The notes below the pieces were generated by a model that was not told where the DNA came from, made no database searches, and saw nothing but the letters and a program-made list of their open reading frames with translations. DNA of 64,000 nucleotides from Curtobacterium sp. VKM Ac-1393 (lineage in GTDB: Bacteria > Actinomycetota > Actinomycetes > Actinomycetales > Microbacteriaceae), in the NCBI RefSeq assembly GCF_015350995.1, contig NZ_JADKRW010000003.1, forward strand, positions 1-64,000, written 5' to 3'. The position numbers were made by a program, and so were the translations under genes. Within the stretch, counting starts at the first letter, position 1. Each line of letters starts with the position of its first letter. Below, piece by piece: positions 49,748-58,888 of the stretch.

Positions 49748-49882
49748 CGCGCCCCTCGAATAGGCATACCATTCAAGCCTTTCTGGGCCCTGTCGGCGAC
49801 CAGCTGCGGACGGGAGGCGCGGGGCGGGCCCGCACCGTGCCTCCCGGCCGTCAGATGGTCACGATCGCGAGCCGCACCCGAC

Positions 49883-50332
49883 TCAGCGGGACGCGGTCGC
49901 CTCGCGCGCGGCGGCTTCCGCCGCGACCCAGGCGAGCATGACGCACTTGACGCGCATGACGAACTTCGAGACGCCGTGGAAGGCGACGAGGTCCTCGAGG
50001 ACGTCCTCGTCGGGCTCGCCGACGCCGCGGGAGCGCATCATCGTGCGGAACTCCTCGGTCAGCGCGAGGAGCTCCGGGACGGTGCGGCCGACGGCCATGT
50101 CCGTCAGGACCGAGGCCGAGGCCATCGAGATCGAGCAGCCGTCCCCCTGCCAGGCGAGCCCGGCGATGCGGTCGGTGCCCGGCTCGAGGCGGACGCGGAC
50201 GGTGATCTCGTCGCCGCACGTGGGGTTGCGCTCGAAGTGCGCGGCGTCGGCGTCGGGCAGGTCGCCGTCCCCGTGCCGGGCCTTCGCGTGGTCGAGGATG
50301 ACCTGCTGGTACAGGCTGTCGAGGGCGTTCAT
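49883..50332 (-). CDS. sufU: Fe-S assembly sulfur-transfer protein SufU
   Basis: 149 residues. Three conserved Cys residues lie in HFERNPTCGDEITVRVRLEP, LAWQGDGCSISMASASVLTD and VMRVKCVMLAWVAAEAA, with the Asp of CGDE completing the zinc site. SufU accepts persulfide sulfur from SufS in Gram-positive bacteria. Its ATG overlaps the sufS stop by 4 bases. The 130 bases after it contain a short GGGAGGC/GCCTCCC hairpin, a possible terminator. Confidence 0.95.
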   Translation of the reverse strand: MNALDSLYQQVILDHAKARHGDGDLPDADAAHFERNPTCGDEITVRVRLEPGTDRIAGLAWQGDGCSISMASASVLTDMAVGRTVPELLALTEEFRTMMRSRGVGEPDEDVLEDLVAFHGVSKFVMRVKCVMLAWVAAEAAAREATASR

Positions 50333-51630
50333 GCGGTCGCTCCGAAGTAGCCGCGGACTTCGCCGACGGCGGCGATGAAGCGGTCGACGTCCTGCTCGGT
50401 CGTGTAGACGTAGGTGCTCGCACGGCTGGTGGCGGTGAGACCGAGCCGGCGGTGCAGGGGCTGGGCGCAGTGGTGGCCGGAGCGGACGGCGATGCCCTGC
50501 GCGTCGAGGTACTGCGAGACGTCGTGGGCGTGCACGCCGTCGACGTCGAACGACACCAGGCCGGAACGCGGGACCCCGACGGGTGGTCCGACGACGCGGA
50601 TGCCGGGAACGGCGGCCAGGCCGTCGAGCATGCGCCGGGCGAGGTGCTCCTCGTGCGCACGGACGCGCTCCATGCCGATGCCCTGCAGGTAGCGGACGGC
50701 CTCGGCGAGGGCGACGGCCTGCGAGACGGGCTGCGTGCCGGCCTCGAACCGCTCGGGCGCCGGCATGAACTCCGAGCCCTCCATCGTGACGGTGGTGATC
50801 ATCGAACCGCCGGTCCGGAACGGGGGCAGGGCGTCGAGCAGGGCACCGCGACCCCAGAGCACACCGATGCCGTTCGGGCCGAGCATCTTGTGCCCGGAGA
50901 ACGCGGCGAAGTCGACCCCGAGCTGCTGGACGTCGAGCGGCCGGTGCGGCGCGGACTGGCAGGCGTCGAGGACGACCAGGGCGCCCCGGGCGTGGGCGAG
51001 CCCGACGATGTGCTCGACGGGTGCGACCATGCCGGTGACGTTCGAGACGTGGGCGAACGCGACGACCTTCGTGCGGTCCGTGATCAGGGCCGCGGCGTCG
51101 TCGGCGGTCCAGGTGCCGTCGTCGGCGACCGGGACCCAGCGGAGGGTCGCGCCGGTCGACGCGGCGAGTTCCTGCCACGGCACCAGGTTCGCGTGGTGCT
51201 CGGCCTCGGTGACCAGGATCTCGTCGCCCGGTTCGATGCGGAAGCGCTCGGCGTCGACCCCACCGCGGCCACGGCTGGCGTTCGCGATGCCGTACGCGAC
51301 GAGGTTCAGGGCGTCGGTGGCGTTCGCGGTCCACACGACCTCGCTCGGGCTGGCCGCACCGATGAACCCGGCGACGGTGGCACGGGCGTCCTCGTATGCA
51401 TCGGTGCTCAGGGCGGCGAGGGTGTGCGCGCCGCGGTGGACGGCGGCGTTGTCGTGCTCGAGGAACCGTCGTTCCGCATCGAGGACCTGGGTCGGTCGTT
51501 CGGCGGTCGCCCCGGAGTCCAGGTACGCCAGCGATTGCCCGTTCACGTCCTGCGCGAGGATCGGGAAGTCCCGTTTGATCGTCTCGACCTCGGCCTCGGT
51601 GAGCGGCTGGTTCGGCGCCACGACTGTCAC
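50329..51630 (-). CDS. sufS: Cysteine desulfurase SufS
   Basis: PLP enzyme of 433 residues that takes sulfur from cysteine for Fe-S cluster assembly. LAYLDSGATAERPTQVLDAE, NAAVHRGAHTLAALSTDAYE, VTEAEHHANLVPWQELAAST, VDFAAFSGHKMLGPNGIGVL (PLP Lys) and IAVRSGHHCAQPLHRRLGLT (catalytic Cys). GTG start with AGGAGGA upstream. The rest of the suf cluster (sufBCD) is not nearby, so sufS-sufU stands as a two-gene unit here. Confidence 0.95.
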   Translation of the reverse strand: MTVVAPNQPLTEAEVETIKRDFPILAQDVNGQSLAYLDSGATAERPTQVLDAERRFLEHDNAAVHRGAHTLAALSTDAYEDARATVAGFIGAASPSEVVWTANATDALNLVAYGIANASRGRGGVDAERFRIEPGDEILVTEAEHHANLVPWQELAASTGATLRWVPVADDGTWTADDAAALITDRTKVVAFAHVSNVTGMVAPVEHIVGLAHARGALVVLDACQSAPHRPLDVQQLGVDFAAFSGHKMLGPNGIGVLWGRGALLDALPPFRTGGSMITTVTMEGSEFMPAPERFEAGTQPVSQAVALAEAVRYLQGIGMERVRAHEEHLARRMLDGLAAVPGIRVVGPPVGVPRSGLVSFDVDGVHAHDVSQYLDAQGIAVRSGHHCAQPLHRRLGLTATSRASTYVYTTEQDVDRFIAAVGEVRGYFGATA

Positions 51631-51720
51631 GTCTCGTCCTCCTGGAGTTGCTGTCCGGAGCAACCCGTCCATGGTGGCCGTTGTTCCCGACGGCGTCCAG
51701 TCGGCCGCTCCGGACGGCGA

Positions 51721-51750
51721 CGGCCCAGGACCGCGCCGGGTCCTGGGCCG
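51721..51750 (-). terminator. Terminator between the antitoxin-like gene and sufS
   Basis: Perfect 11-base inverted repeat CGGCCCAGGAC (arms 51721-51731 and 51740-51750, 8-base loop), 15 bases after the stop at 51765. Confidence 0.75.
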
Positions 51751-51764
51751 TTGCTCGGTGCGGG

Positions 51765-51977
51765 TTACTCGTTGCCGATCTTCTTGTCCGCTGCGTCGCG
51801 GGCACCGTCGATCTTGTCGTCGTACTTGCCGCCCGTGGCCTTCTTGACCGCGTCGGCGACGCCACCGAGGACCTTGTCGCTGATGTCCTCGGCCTTCTCG
51901 CTCTTCAGGGCGTCCTGGACCTTGTTGTCCTTCAGGAAGTCCTGGGCTTTCTTCGTGATGTCGTCGAACCCCGCCAT
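51765..51977 (-). CDS. Rv0909/MT0933-like small helical protein (antitoxin-type family)
   Basis: 70 residues, very Lys/Asp-rich and helical: MAGFDDITKKAQDFLKDNKV, KAEDISDKVLGGVADAVKKA and DDKIDGARDAADKKIGNE. This matches the MT0933-like antitoxin family of actinobacteria, which also resembles stress-induced CsbD-like proteins. No toxin gene is adjacent, so a general stress role is as likely as an antitoxin role. ATG 51977; GAGGAGC lies upstream. Confidence 0.75.
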   Translation of the reverse strand: MAGFDDITKKAQDFLKDNKVQDALKSEKAEDISDKVLGGVADAVKKATGGKYDDKIDGARDAADKKIGNE

Positions 51978-52073
51978 CGGATGCTCCTCGTCTCGGTGCG
52001 GAGCCCGTCGCCCCGTCCTGCCGCAGATCGTAGGCCGCGCCACGGCGATCTGTCCCGGAACGTGACGGAACGT

Positions 52074-53357
52074 TCACACCATCTGGGCGCTCCGACGACG
52101 AGCGAGGACGTAGCCGACGGCGACCGCACCGGACACCGCGAGCAGCGACGGGATGAGGATGTCGGTGCCCTCCTGCGTGAACTCGACGACGAGCACGAGC
52201 GCCGTGAACGGTGCACGCATGGTGGTCGCGAGGAACGCCGCGGCGCCGACGAACGCGAACGCCGCCAGGCCCGGGCCGTCGGCTGGCCAGAGCAGCAGCC
52301 ACGCACCGCCGAGCCCACCGCCGATCGCCGACCCGATCGCGATCGACGGGGTGAGCGTGCCACCGACCGCGCCCGCGCCGATCGTGGCCGAGGTGGTGAT
52401 GGTGCGGACGATGCCGAGCAGCAGGAGCAGCACGATCGGAGCGAGCCCGGCGACGGTGCCGTCGTCGAGCGAGGCGTTCATCGCGACGAGCCCGAGCGCG
52501 CGGCCGTTGCCGAGGATCTCCGGGAACGGCACGGCGATGAGCCCGACCATCGCGAACACGACCGGCAGGACGACGAGCAGGTGCCAGCCCTTCGGCGCGA
52601 TGCCCTGCAGCCGGTTGGTGAGCTTCACGAACCCGACGCCGGCCAGCCCGAGCACCGGCCCGACGATGATCGCCCAGACGAGCAGGGACGGCGACATGTG
52701 CATCGCGGGCACGTGGTAGAGCACCTCGTCCGGGATCACGAGCCGGGCGACGAAGGCTGCGACCGCACTCGTGGCGAACGCGGGCAGGGCCGTGGTGAAG
52801 CTGATCTCGCCGAGCAGGACCTCGACCGCGAACAGCGCCCCGCCGAGCGGCACGTCGTACACCGCGGCGAGGCCGGCGGCAGCACCGCAGGCGACCAGGA
52901 TCTTGGTCTCGCGTGGGGTCAGGCCGGCACGACGGGTGACGAGCTGGGAGAGCAGGGCGCCGACCTCGCGCGGAGCCACCTCTTTGCCGATCGAGGCGCC
53001 GAGGCCGACGGCGACGATCTGCACGCCGGCGTTCGCGATGGTCGCGAGCACGGGCATCCGCTTGCCGTCGACCCCGGCGGTGACCGACACGATCGGACGC
53101 CCCCAGCGGCGGAGCGCCCACCAGGCGAAGCCCGTCAGGACACCGGCGGCCACGAGCGCGAGGAACCGGTTCAGGGCCGACGGAGCGTCCGCCGCCTCGA
53201 GGTGCCCCCCGAAGCCGTACCCGAAGGCGACGAACTGGATGAGCTGCAGGGCGAGCCACACGGCGATGCCGGCGATGCCGCCGGAGACGCCCACCAGGGC
53301 GGTGACGACTGCGAGCTTGAGCGCCCAGACGGGGGTCGCGTGTCCGGAGCGCGGCAT
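52074..53357 (-). CDS. ClC-type chloride channel/antiporter
   Basis: 427 residues, about ten to twelve membrane helices. ClC landmarks: GLGASIGKEVAPREVGALLS (GKEGP motif written as GKEVAP), GLAAVYDVPLGGALFAVEVL, PLGGALFA being strongly conserved, and GAGAVGGTLTPSIAIGSAIG (GGxFxP-like). ATTMRAPFTALVLVVEFTQE precedes the last helices. The GKEVAP Glu suggests a proton-coupled antiporter, though that is inferred. Single gene. Confidence 0.88.
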   Translation of the reverse strand: MPRSGHATPVWALKLAVVTALVGVSGGIAGIAVWLALQLIQFVAFGYGFGGHLEAADAPSALNRFLALVAAGVLTGFAWWALRRWGRPIVSVTAGVDGKRMPVLATIANAGVQIVAVGLGASIGKEVAPREVGALLSQLVTRRAGLTPRETKILVACGAAAGLAAVYDVPLGGALFAVEVLLGEISFTTALPAFATSAVAAFVARLVIPDEVLYHVPAMHMSPSLLVWAIIVGPVLGLAGVGFVKLTNRLQGIAPKGWHLLVVLPVVFAMVGLIAVPFPEILGNGRALGLVAMNASLDDGTVAGLAPIVLLLLLGIVRTITTSATIGAGAVGGTLTPSIAIGSAIGGGLGGAWLLLWPADGPGLAAFAFVGAAAFLATTMRAPFTALVLVVEFTQEGTDILIPSLLAVSGAVAVGYVLARRRSAQMV

Positions 53358-53417
53358 GTCGAGAACCCTAGCGGCTCCGACGACCCGACCCGGGCCTCCC
53401 GGTCGACCCGCCCGCCG

Positions 53418-55535
53418 TCAGACGGCCGTCAGACGGAACGGCACCACGCAGTCGGCGGGCATGAGCGGCGGGTGCAGGCCGACCGTGCCGAGCACACGGC
53501 CGCTGAAGACCCGCGCACCGGACCACCAGGCCGGCCGGACGATGCCCTCGCCGTCCCCGACCACGATCGGGTCGACGCGGTACGACACGTCCGGGTCGAG
53601 GTCGCGGAAGGTGACCCGGCCGGTGCCGGACACCTCGGAGCGGCCGATGCTCGCCAGGAAGAACACCGCCTGCCGCCGGTCGGGCGCGACCGTGCCGTAG
53701 ACGAGTCGCGAGTCGTCGACCTCGTCCGTCCGGACCAGGTCGCCGCCGTGCAGCAGCCCGCGCAGCTCCCGGTACAGCGCGATCCACTCGGTGAGCGCTG
53801 CCGACTCGTCGGCGGTCGCCTGGGCCAGGTCCCACTCGATGCCGAGGTGCCCGACGAGCGCCGTTCCGGCCCGGAACGACAGGTCGTGGACGCGACCCGT
53901 CGAGTGGTTCTTGCCACTGGCGATGTGCGCGCCGAGGAGTTCCGGCGGCAGGAGCTGCTGGGTCCACCGGTGCATCTGCTGGCGCTCGAGCGGATCGATG
54001 TCGTCGGACACCCACACGCGGTCGGTGTGCTCGATGACGCCGAGGTCCACCCGTGCCCCACCCGACGCGCACGACTCGATCTCGAGCGACGGGAAGCGCT
54101 CCTTCAGGGTCGCCATCAGCCGGTAGGTCGCCAGGGTCTGCTGGTGCACCGCAGCGCCACCGCCGGGGAAACCCGCTTCGAGCAGGTCGCGGTTGTGGTC
54201 CCACTTGACGTACTCGATGCCGTACTCGCCGATGATCGCCGTCATCCGCTCGAGGACGTACTCGTACGCCTCGGGGATCGCCAGGTCGAGCACCTGCTGG
54301 TCACGGGACCGCATCGGCAGCCGTCCGTCCGCCTGCATGATCCACTCCGGGTGGGCACGGGCGAGGTCGCTGTCCTCGTTGACCATCTCGGGTTCGAACC
54401 ACAGGCCGAACTCCATGCCGAGTGCCCGGACCCGCTCGATGATCGGACCGAGCCCGTCGGGCCAGACGTCCTCGTCGACGTACCAGTCACCGAGCCCGAG
54501 GTGGTCGTTGCGGCGGCCGCGGAACCACCCGTCGTCCAGCACGTACCGCTCGACGCCGAGGGCCGCGGCACGCTCCGCCAGGTCGGTCAGCCGGGCCAGG
54601 TCGTGGTCGAAGTACACGGCCTCCCACACGTTGATCGTCATCGGGCGCGGGGTCGTCGGGTGCTGCGGGCGGCTGCGGAGCCACCGGTGGAACCGACGTG
54701 CCTGGTCGTCGAGGCCGGTGCCGTGGGCGAAGTACACCCACGGCCCCTCGTACGTCTCGTCGGTGCCGAGTCGGACCTCGCCGGGCAGCAGGAGCTCGCC
54801 GCCGCCGATCACCTGGCGGCCAGTCGACAGGCGTTCGGCGTGGTGCCGGTGGTTCCCGCTCCACCCGGTGTGCACGCCCCACACCTGTCCGTGGCCGAAC
54901 CCGAAGCCGGGCTCCCCCACCGTCAGCACGGTCGCGGCGTCGGCGCCCGTGCGCCCCTTGCGGCTCTCGCGCTGGTGGGTGCCGACGACGAGCGCGCGGC
55001 GCTGCGGGGTGCGTTCCTTGCCCCAGCGGCCTGCGAAGTCCAGGATCTCGCGCGCACCGGACGGGATCGGCATCGCCACGGTCAGGTCGTCGACCGTGTA
55101 GTCGCCGGCGGCGGTGTTCGTGACGGCCACGCGGGCACGGACCAGTCCGGAGACGAGCACCTCGATCGTCACGCGGACCGCCAGCCCGGCGGTGTCGTCG
55201 ACGGCGTCGGCCGTGACCGTCGTGTCGGTGACGTCCAGCGACCGGACGGTGAACGCCGGCGACCAGTCGCGGCCGTCACGGTGCCCGGACAGGCCGGGGC
55301 GCCCGCTCCAGCCGCGGTTCGGCTCGGGCAGCACCGCGACGCGGACCGGGTCGTCCATCTCGTTCTGGGCGACCGGGGCGACGTCGGCGTCGACGAGCTC
55401 CGTCAGGGCGTCGGCGTCGAGCGGGCCGAGCGCCTCGCCCCAGTGCACCACGGCGGGCAACGCGGCGTCGCGGCAGTCGAGGACGAGGGAGACGCCCCCG
55501 GCGGTCAGGTGGACGAGGTCGTCGTGCGGGATCAC
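53418..55535 (-). CDS. Alpha-galactosidase (GH36)
   Basis: 705 residues. The N-terminal beta-supersandwich (about 1-290) includes NRGWSGRPGLSGHRDGRDWS. The central barrel has WEAVYFDHDLARLTDLAERA, YVLDDGWFRGRRNDHLGLGD, FGLWFEPEMVNEDSDLARAH, IEYVKWDHNRDLLEAGFPGG (nucleophile Asp in KWD) and DRVWVSDDIDPLERQQMHRW (acid/base Asp). The C-terminal beta domain ends the protein. It releases alpha-galactose from raffinose-type sugars; no signal peptide, so intracellular. GTG start at 55535, 14 bases after the corA stop, suggesting one transcript. Confidence 0.93.
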   Translation of the reverse strand: MIPHDDLVHLTAGGVSLVLDCRDAALPAVVHWGEALGPLDADALTELVDADVAPVAQNEMDDPVRVAVLPEPNRGWSGRPGLSGHRDGRDWSPAFTVRSLDVTDTTVTADAVDDTAGLAVRVTIEVLVSGLVRARVAVTNTAAGDYTVDDLTVAMPIPSGAREILDFAGRWGKERTPQRRALVVGTHQRESRKGRTGADAATVLTVGEPGFGFGHGQVWGVHTGWSGNHRHHAERLSTGRQVIGGGELLLPGEVRLGTDETYEGPWVYFAHGTGLDDQARRFHRWLRSRPQHPTTPRPMTINVWEAVYFDHDLARLTDLAERAAALGVERYVLDDGWFRGRRNDHLGLGDWYVDEDVWPDGLGPIIERVRALGMEFGLWFEPEMVNEDSDLARAHPEWIMQADGRLPMRSRDQQVLDLAIPEAYEYVLERMTAIIGEYGIEYVKWDHNRDLLEAGFPGGGAAVHQQTLATYRLMATLKERFPSLEIESCASGGARVDLGVIEHTDRVWVSDDIDPLERQQMHRWTQQLLPPELLGAHIASGKNHSTGRVHDLSFRAGTALVGHLGIEWDLAQATADESAALTEWIALYRELRGLLHGGDLVRTDEVDDSRLVYGTVAPDRRQAVFFLASIGRSEVSGTGRVTFRDLDPDVSYRVDPIVVGDGEGIVRPAWWSGARVFSGRVLGTVGLHPPLMPADCVVPFRLTAV

Positions 55536-55549
55536 CGCCCCAGTCTTCC

Positions 55550-56533
55550 TCAGAACCAGCGCTTGACCTTGAACACCACGTACAGGATCGCCGCGAACAG
55601 GACCATCGCGACGATCGACAGCGGGTACCCCCAGGTCCAGCCGAGTTCGGGCATGTGCGTGAAGTTCATCCCGTAGATGGCGGCGATGAGCGTCGGGGCG
55701 AACAGGATCGCCGCCCAGCCGGAGATCTTCTTCGTGTCGTCGTTCTGCTTCTGCGCCGCCAGGGTCGAGTCGACCGTCAGGGCGTTCTGCAGCAGCTGCC
55801 GGAAGGTGTCCAGCCGCTCCACCGTCCGGATCGCGTGGTCGAGGACGTCGCGGAACCGACGCTGCATCTCGATCGGCAGGTGGTACTTCTCCGCGCCGCG
55901 GTGCAGGTTCTCGATCATGTAGACCAGGGGACGGGCGGCCCGCTGGAAGTCGACGACCTCGCCGAACAGCTCGTAGACGCGGCGGGAGACCCCGGCCTCG
56001 CCCGAGAACAGCTGGTCCTCGATCTGGTTGATGTCCTCTTCCAGCCCGTCGATCACCGGCACGTAGCCGTCGACGATCGTGTCCATCAGCGCCCAGAGCT
56101 GTGCCTGCGGCCCGACCGTCACCAGGCCGGGCTTGCCGCTCATCCGCTGCAGCGCCCGCGGGACCGTGGGCTTGCCGCGCGGATCGGCCTTCACCACGAC
56201 GAGGAAGAAGTTCTCGCCGACGAAGGCGTGCACCTCGCCGAACGCCACCTCTTCCTGCTGGTCGTTGTAGAGCGCGGGCTTGAGGACCACGAAGAGCGTC
56301 GAGCCGTAGCGCTCGAGTTTCGGCCGCTGGTGCCCCTCGGCGGAGTCCTCGACGGCGAGTTCGTGCAGGCCGAGGGCGACCGCGACGTCGCCGAGCTCCT
56401 GGACGTCCGGCTGGTAGAGCACGATGCACGCACTCGCACCCTGCTCGTCGAGCATGCGGAAGGTGTCGTCCAGCGACGGACTCGCCATCGGGGCGATCCG
56501 GTCGACGTACACGGTGTTCATCTCGACGCTCAC
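55550..56533 (-). CDS. corA: CorA-type magnesium/cobalt transporter
   Basis: 327 residues. The soluble N-terminal part contains the long helix with ARPLVYMIENLHRGAEKYHL and NDDTKKISGWAAILFAPTLI. The two C-terminal helices follow, with the signature YGMNFTHMPELGWTWGYPLS (GMN motif). Imports Mg2+ driven by membrane potential. The start is either GTG 56533 or ATG 56521; both give intact proteins. Upstream lies a perfect 32-base palindrome (56570-56601). Confidence 0.92.
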   Translation of the reverse strand: MSVEMNTVYVDRIAPMASPSLDDTFRMLDEQGASACIVLYQPDVQELGDVAVALGLHELAVEDSAEGHQRPKLERYGSTLFVVLKPALYNDQQEEVAFGEVHAFVGENFFLVVVKADPRGKPTVPRALQRMSGKPGLVTVGPQAQLWALMDTIVDGYVPVIDGLEEDINQIEDQLFSGEAGVSRRVYELFGEVVDFQRAARPLVYMIENLHRGAEKYHLPIEMQRRFRDVLDHAIRTVERLDTFRQLLQNALTVDSTLAAQKQNDDTKKISGWAAILFAPTLIAAIYGMNFTHMPELGWTWGYPLSIVAMVLFAAILYVVFKVKRWF

Positions 56534-56569
56534 GGGACCACCGTACGCAGGGTGACCAGCTTTCGGACT

Positions 56570-56601
56570 GGAGGCCCGTGGCGGGCCCGCCACGGGCCTC
56601 C
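56570..56601. repeat. Perfect 32-base palindrome between divergent genes
   Basis: GGAGGCCCGTGGCGGG and its complement abut without a loop (56570-56585 and 56586-56601). The same core forms the terminator at 27984-28021. Here it lies between divergent promoters, so it is not a terminator of either gene. Confidence 0.65.
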
Positions 56602-56687
56602 CGTCCTGCCTGAACGCGCGCTGCACGACCAGCCGTCGCCGCCGCCTACGGTGCAGGTGTTCAGCATGCTGATGAAAGGGAACGGTC

Positions 56688-57488
56688 ATGAAGAGGATCT
56701 GGAAGCGCATCGCGGTCGCCGTGAGCGCCGTCGTCGCGGTGGTCGGGGCGTTCGTCGGGTCGGGCGCGGCCGGCGGGACACCGATCCAGGACGCCGCCGG
56801 CGGCGCACTGTCCGCGTCGTCGACGGCGATCGCGTCGGACGGCCCGGCGTTCTCGATCTGGAGCGTCGTCTACGTGGGGCTCATCGCCTACGCGATCCGC
56901 CAGCTCTTCCGCACGTCCGACGACGACCGGCACACGAAGCTGGCGGTGCCGGCGATCCTGTCGCTGCTGCTCAACGCGGCGTGGATCCTGTCGGTGCAGT
57001 TCGGGTTCCTGTGGGCGAGCGAGCCGATCATCGTCGCCCTGCTCGCGGTGCTGGTCTGGACCTTCGCGATCCTGCGGCGGACGAAGCCCTCGGGGGTGGT
57101 CGAGGCGATCGTCACCGACGGCACCTTCGGCCTCTACCTCGGGTGGGTGTGCGTCGCGACGGCGGCGAACACGGCCGCGGTGCTGACGGCCGCGGGCTTC
57201 CGGGGCTTCGACCTCGGGCAGGACGTCTGGGGCGTGCTCGTCGCCGCGGTCGCCGGGCTCGTCGGGCTGCTGCTGGCGGTGTGGGGTCGGGGCCGCCTGG
57301 CGCCGATGACGTCGCTGGCCTGGGGTCTGGCGTGGGTGGCGGTGGCGCGGCTCGACGGGCCGCTGGTGTCGACGCCGACCGCCGTCGCCGCGGTGGTCGC
57401 TGCCGTTGCCGTCGTGGTGGTGACGGTCGCCGTGCGGGCGCGGGCTGGCTGGTCCGGCGCACGCGGGCTGGCGGCGCGCACGGCCTGA
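56688..57488 (+). CDS. TspO/tryptophan-rich sensory protein-like membrane protein
   Basis: 266 residues with seven or eight membrane helices. The central part has the TspO-like spacing [59 protein letters not shown] and [20 protein letters not shown]. Length is greater than classical TspO (about 160 residues), with an added C-terminal helix set. Porphyrin or stress-related transport is a possible role, not shown. Start ATG 56688, preceded by AAAGGGAA. Confidence 0.75.
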   Translation: MKRIWKRIAVAVSAVVAVVGAFVGSGAAGGTPIQDAAGGALSASSTAIASDGPAFSIWSVVYVGLIAYAIRQLFRTSDDDRHTKLAVPAILSLLLNAAWILSVQFGFLWASEPIIVALLAVLVWTFAILRRTKPSGVVEAIVTDGTFGLYLGWVCVATAANTAAVLTAAGFRGFDLGQDVWGVLVAAVAGLVGLLLAVWGRGRLAPMTSLAWGLAWVAVARLDGPLVSTPTAVAAVVAAVAVVVVTVAVRARAGWSGARGLAARTA

Positions 57489-57571
57489 GCGGAGGGCGGC
57501 TCGCCGCGGTCCGACCCGGTCCGTCCCGGCAAACCGACACTTCTCGCAGCGCCGAGCCGGTCGGTGCCGCA

Positions 57572-57616
57572 AAAGCGACAGTGTGCCGCGGATGTTCCGC
57601 GGCAAACTGTCGCTTT
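57572..57616. terminator. Hairpin between convergent TspO-like and ald genes
   Basis: AAAGCGACAGT (57572-57582) pairs with ACTGTCGCTTT (57606-57616), enclosing a second CCGCGG/CCGCGG stem. On either strand the outer stem ends in T-rich sequence, as expected for a bidirectional terminator. Confidence 0.65.
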
Positions 57617-57659
57617 CGCGTTCCAGGGCCAGAGACGCGCGCCGACCCCGTGGCCGGAC

Positions 57660-58760
57660 CTACCGCGCGGAGGCAACGAGCCCGTGCGCAGCAGCCACGG
57701 CCTCGTTCGTGACCTGACCGGCGTGCACGTTCAGCCCGAGCGCGAGCGACGGGTCGGCGGACAGCGCTGCCTCCCACCCGCGGTCGGCGATCGCGACGGC
57801 GTACGGCAGCGTCGCGTTCGTCAGCGAGATGGTGCTCGTACGCGGGACGGCGCCGGGCATGTTCGCCACGCAGTAGTACACGGTGTCGTGCACCGCGAAC
57901 GTCGGGTCGTCGTGGGTGGTCGGGTGCGAGCCCTCGAAGCAGCCGCCCTGGTCGATCGCGATGTCGACGAGCACCGATCCCGGCCGCATGTCCGCGACCA
58001 TGGCGTCGGTGACGAGCTTCGGCGCGGACGCCCCCGGGATCAGCACCGAACCGATCACCAGGTCGGCGTCGCGCAGGGCCTCCGCGATGGCGTGCGCCGA
58101 CGACCGCAGCGTCGTGACCCGTCCGTCGAACCGGGCGTCGAGCGCACGCAGGCGCGGCAGGCTGATGTCGAACACCGTGACGTCGGCACCCATGCCGAGC
58201 GCCATCGTCGCGGCGTGCTCCCCCGCGACGCCGCCGCCGATCACGACGACGCGACCCTTCGGCGTGCCCGGGACGCCGCCGAGCAGCAGCCCGCGTCCGC
58301 CGTTCGTGCGCATCAGGTTGTGGGCCCCGACCTGGGCGGACAACCGCCCGGCGACTTCGGACATCGGCGACAGCAGCGGCAGCGAGCGGTCCGGCAGCTG
58401 CACGGTCTCGTAGGCGATCGCCGTCGCGCCCGAGTCGAGGAGCGCGTCGGTCAGCGGACGGTCAGCGGCCAGGTGCAGGTACGTGAAGAGCACCTGGCCC
58501 GGACGGATGAGCGGGTACTCCGAGGCGACCGGCTCCTTGACCTTCAGGATGAGCTCGGCACGCGACCAGACCTCGTCCGCGGTGTCGACGATCTCGGCTC
58601 CCGCGGTGCGGTACTCGTCGTCGGGGAACGCCGACCCGGTGCCGGCACCGGCCTGCACGAGCACCCGGTGGCCGTGCAGCGCCAGTTCGGCGACACCGGC
58701 CGGGGTGGCCGCCACGCGGTACTCGTTGTTCTTGATCTCGGTGGGGACGCCGATGTGCAT
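57660..58760 (-). CDS. ald: Alanine dehydrogenase
   Basis: NAD-dependent L-alanine dehydrogenase, 366 residues. Signature [40 protein letters not shown] (catalytic Lys), [40 protein letters not shown] (NAD-binding) and [20 protein letters not shown]. Converts alanine to pyruvate and ammonia or the reverse. Single gene. ATG 58760, with AAGGAG about 9 bases upstream. Confidence 0.96.
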   Translation of the reverse strand: MHIGVPTEIKNNEYRVAATPAGVAELALHGHRVLVQAGAGTGSAFPDDEYRTAGAEIVDTADEVWSRAELILKVKEPVASEYPLIRPGQVLFTYLHLAADRPLTDALLDSGATAIAYETVQLPDRSLPLLSPMSEVAGRLSAQVGAHNLMRTNGGRGLLLGGVPGTPKGRVVVIGGGVAGEHAATMALGMGADVTVFDISLPRLRALDARFDGRVTTLRSSAHAIAEALRDADLVIGSVLIPGASAPKLVTDAMVADMRPGSVLVDIAIDQGGCFEGSHPTTHDDPTFAVHDTVYYCVANMPGAVPRTSTISLTNATLPYAVAIADRGWEAALSADPSLALGLNVHAGQVTNEAVAAAHGLVASAR

Positions 58761-58888
58761 CGCAGACTCCTTCGTGGGTGGTGCTCTCGTCCCCACCATT
58801 CAGCGCCGGATTCGTTGCAGCGAGGTTACAGCCGAACATCCGGATGCCCGATCGCGCATCCGTGCGAAGAGATTCGGCAGGTGACGCC

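Noticed and set aside
51765..51977. Complete toxin-antitoxin module
   Set aside because: Only the antitoxin-like helical protein is present; neighbours are sufS and a ClC channel, so no toxin partner is supported.
54385..54415. GGTTCGAACC word suggestive of a tRNA T-arm
   Set aside because: It lies within the GH36 coding sequence (Glu-Pro-Glu-Met region) and no cloverleaf can be formed around it.
51648..55676. Very long plus-strand frame of over 1300 codons
   Set aside because: It covers the antitoxin-like, ClC and GH36 genes on the other strand, all with clear family motifs; the long frame is a GC-bias artefact.
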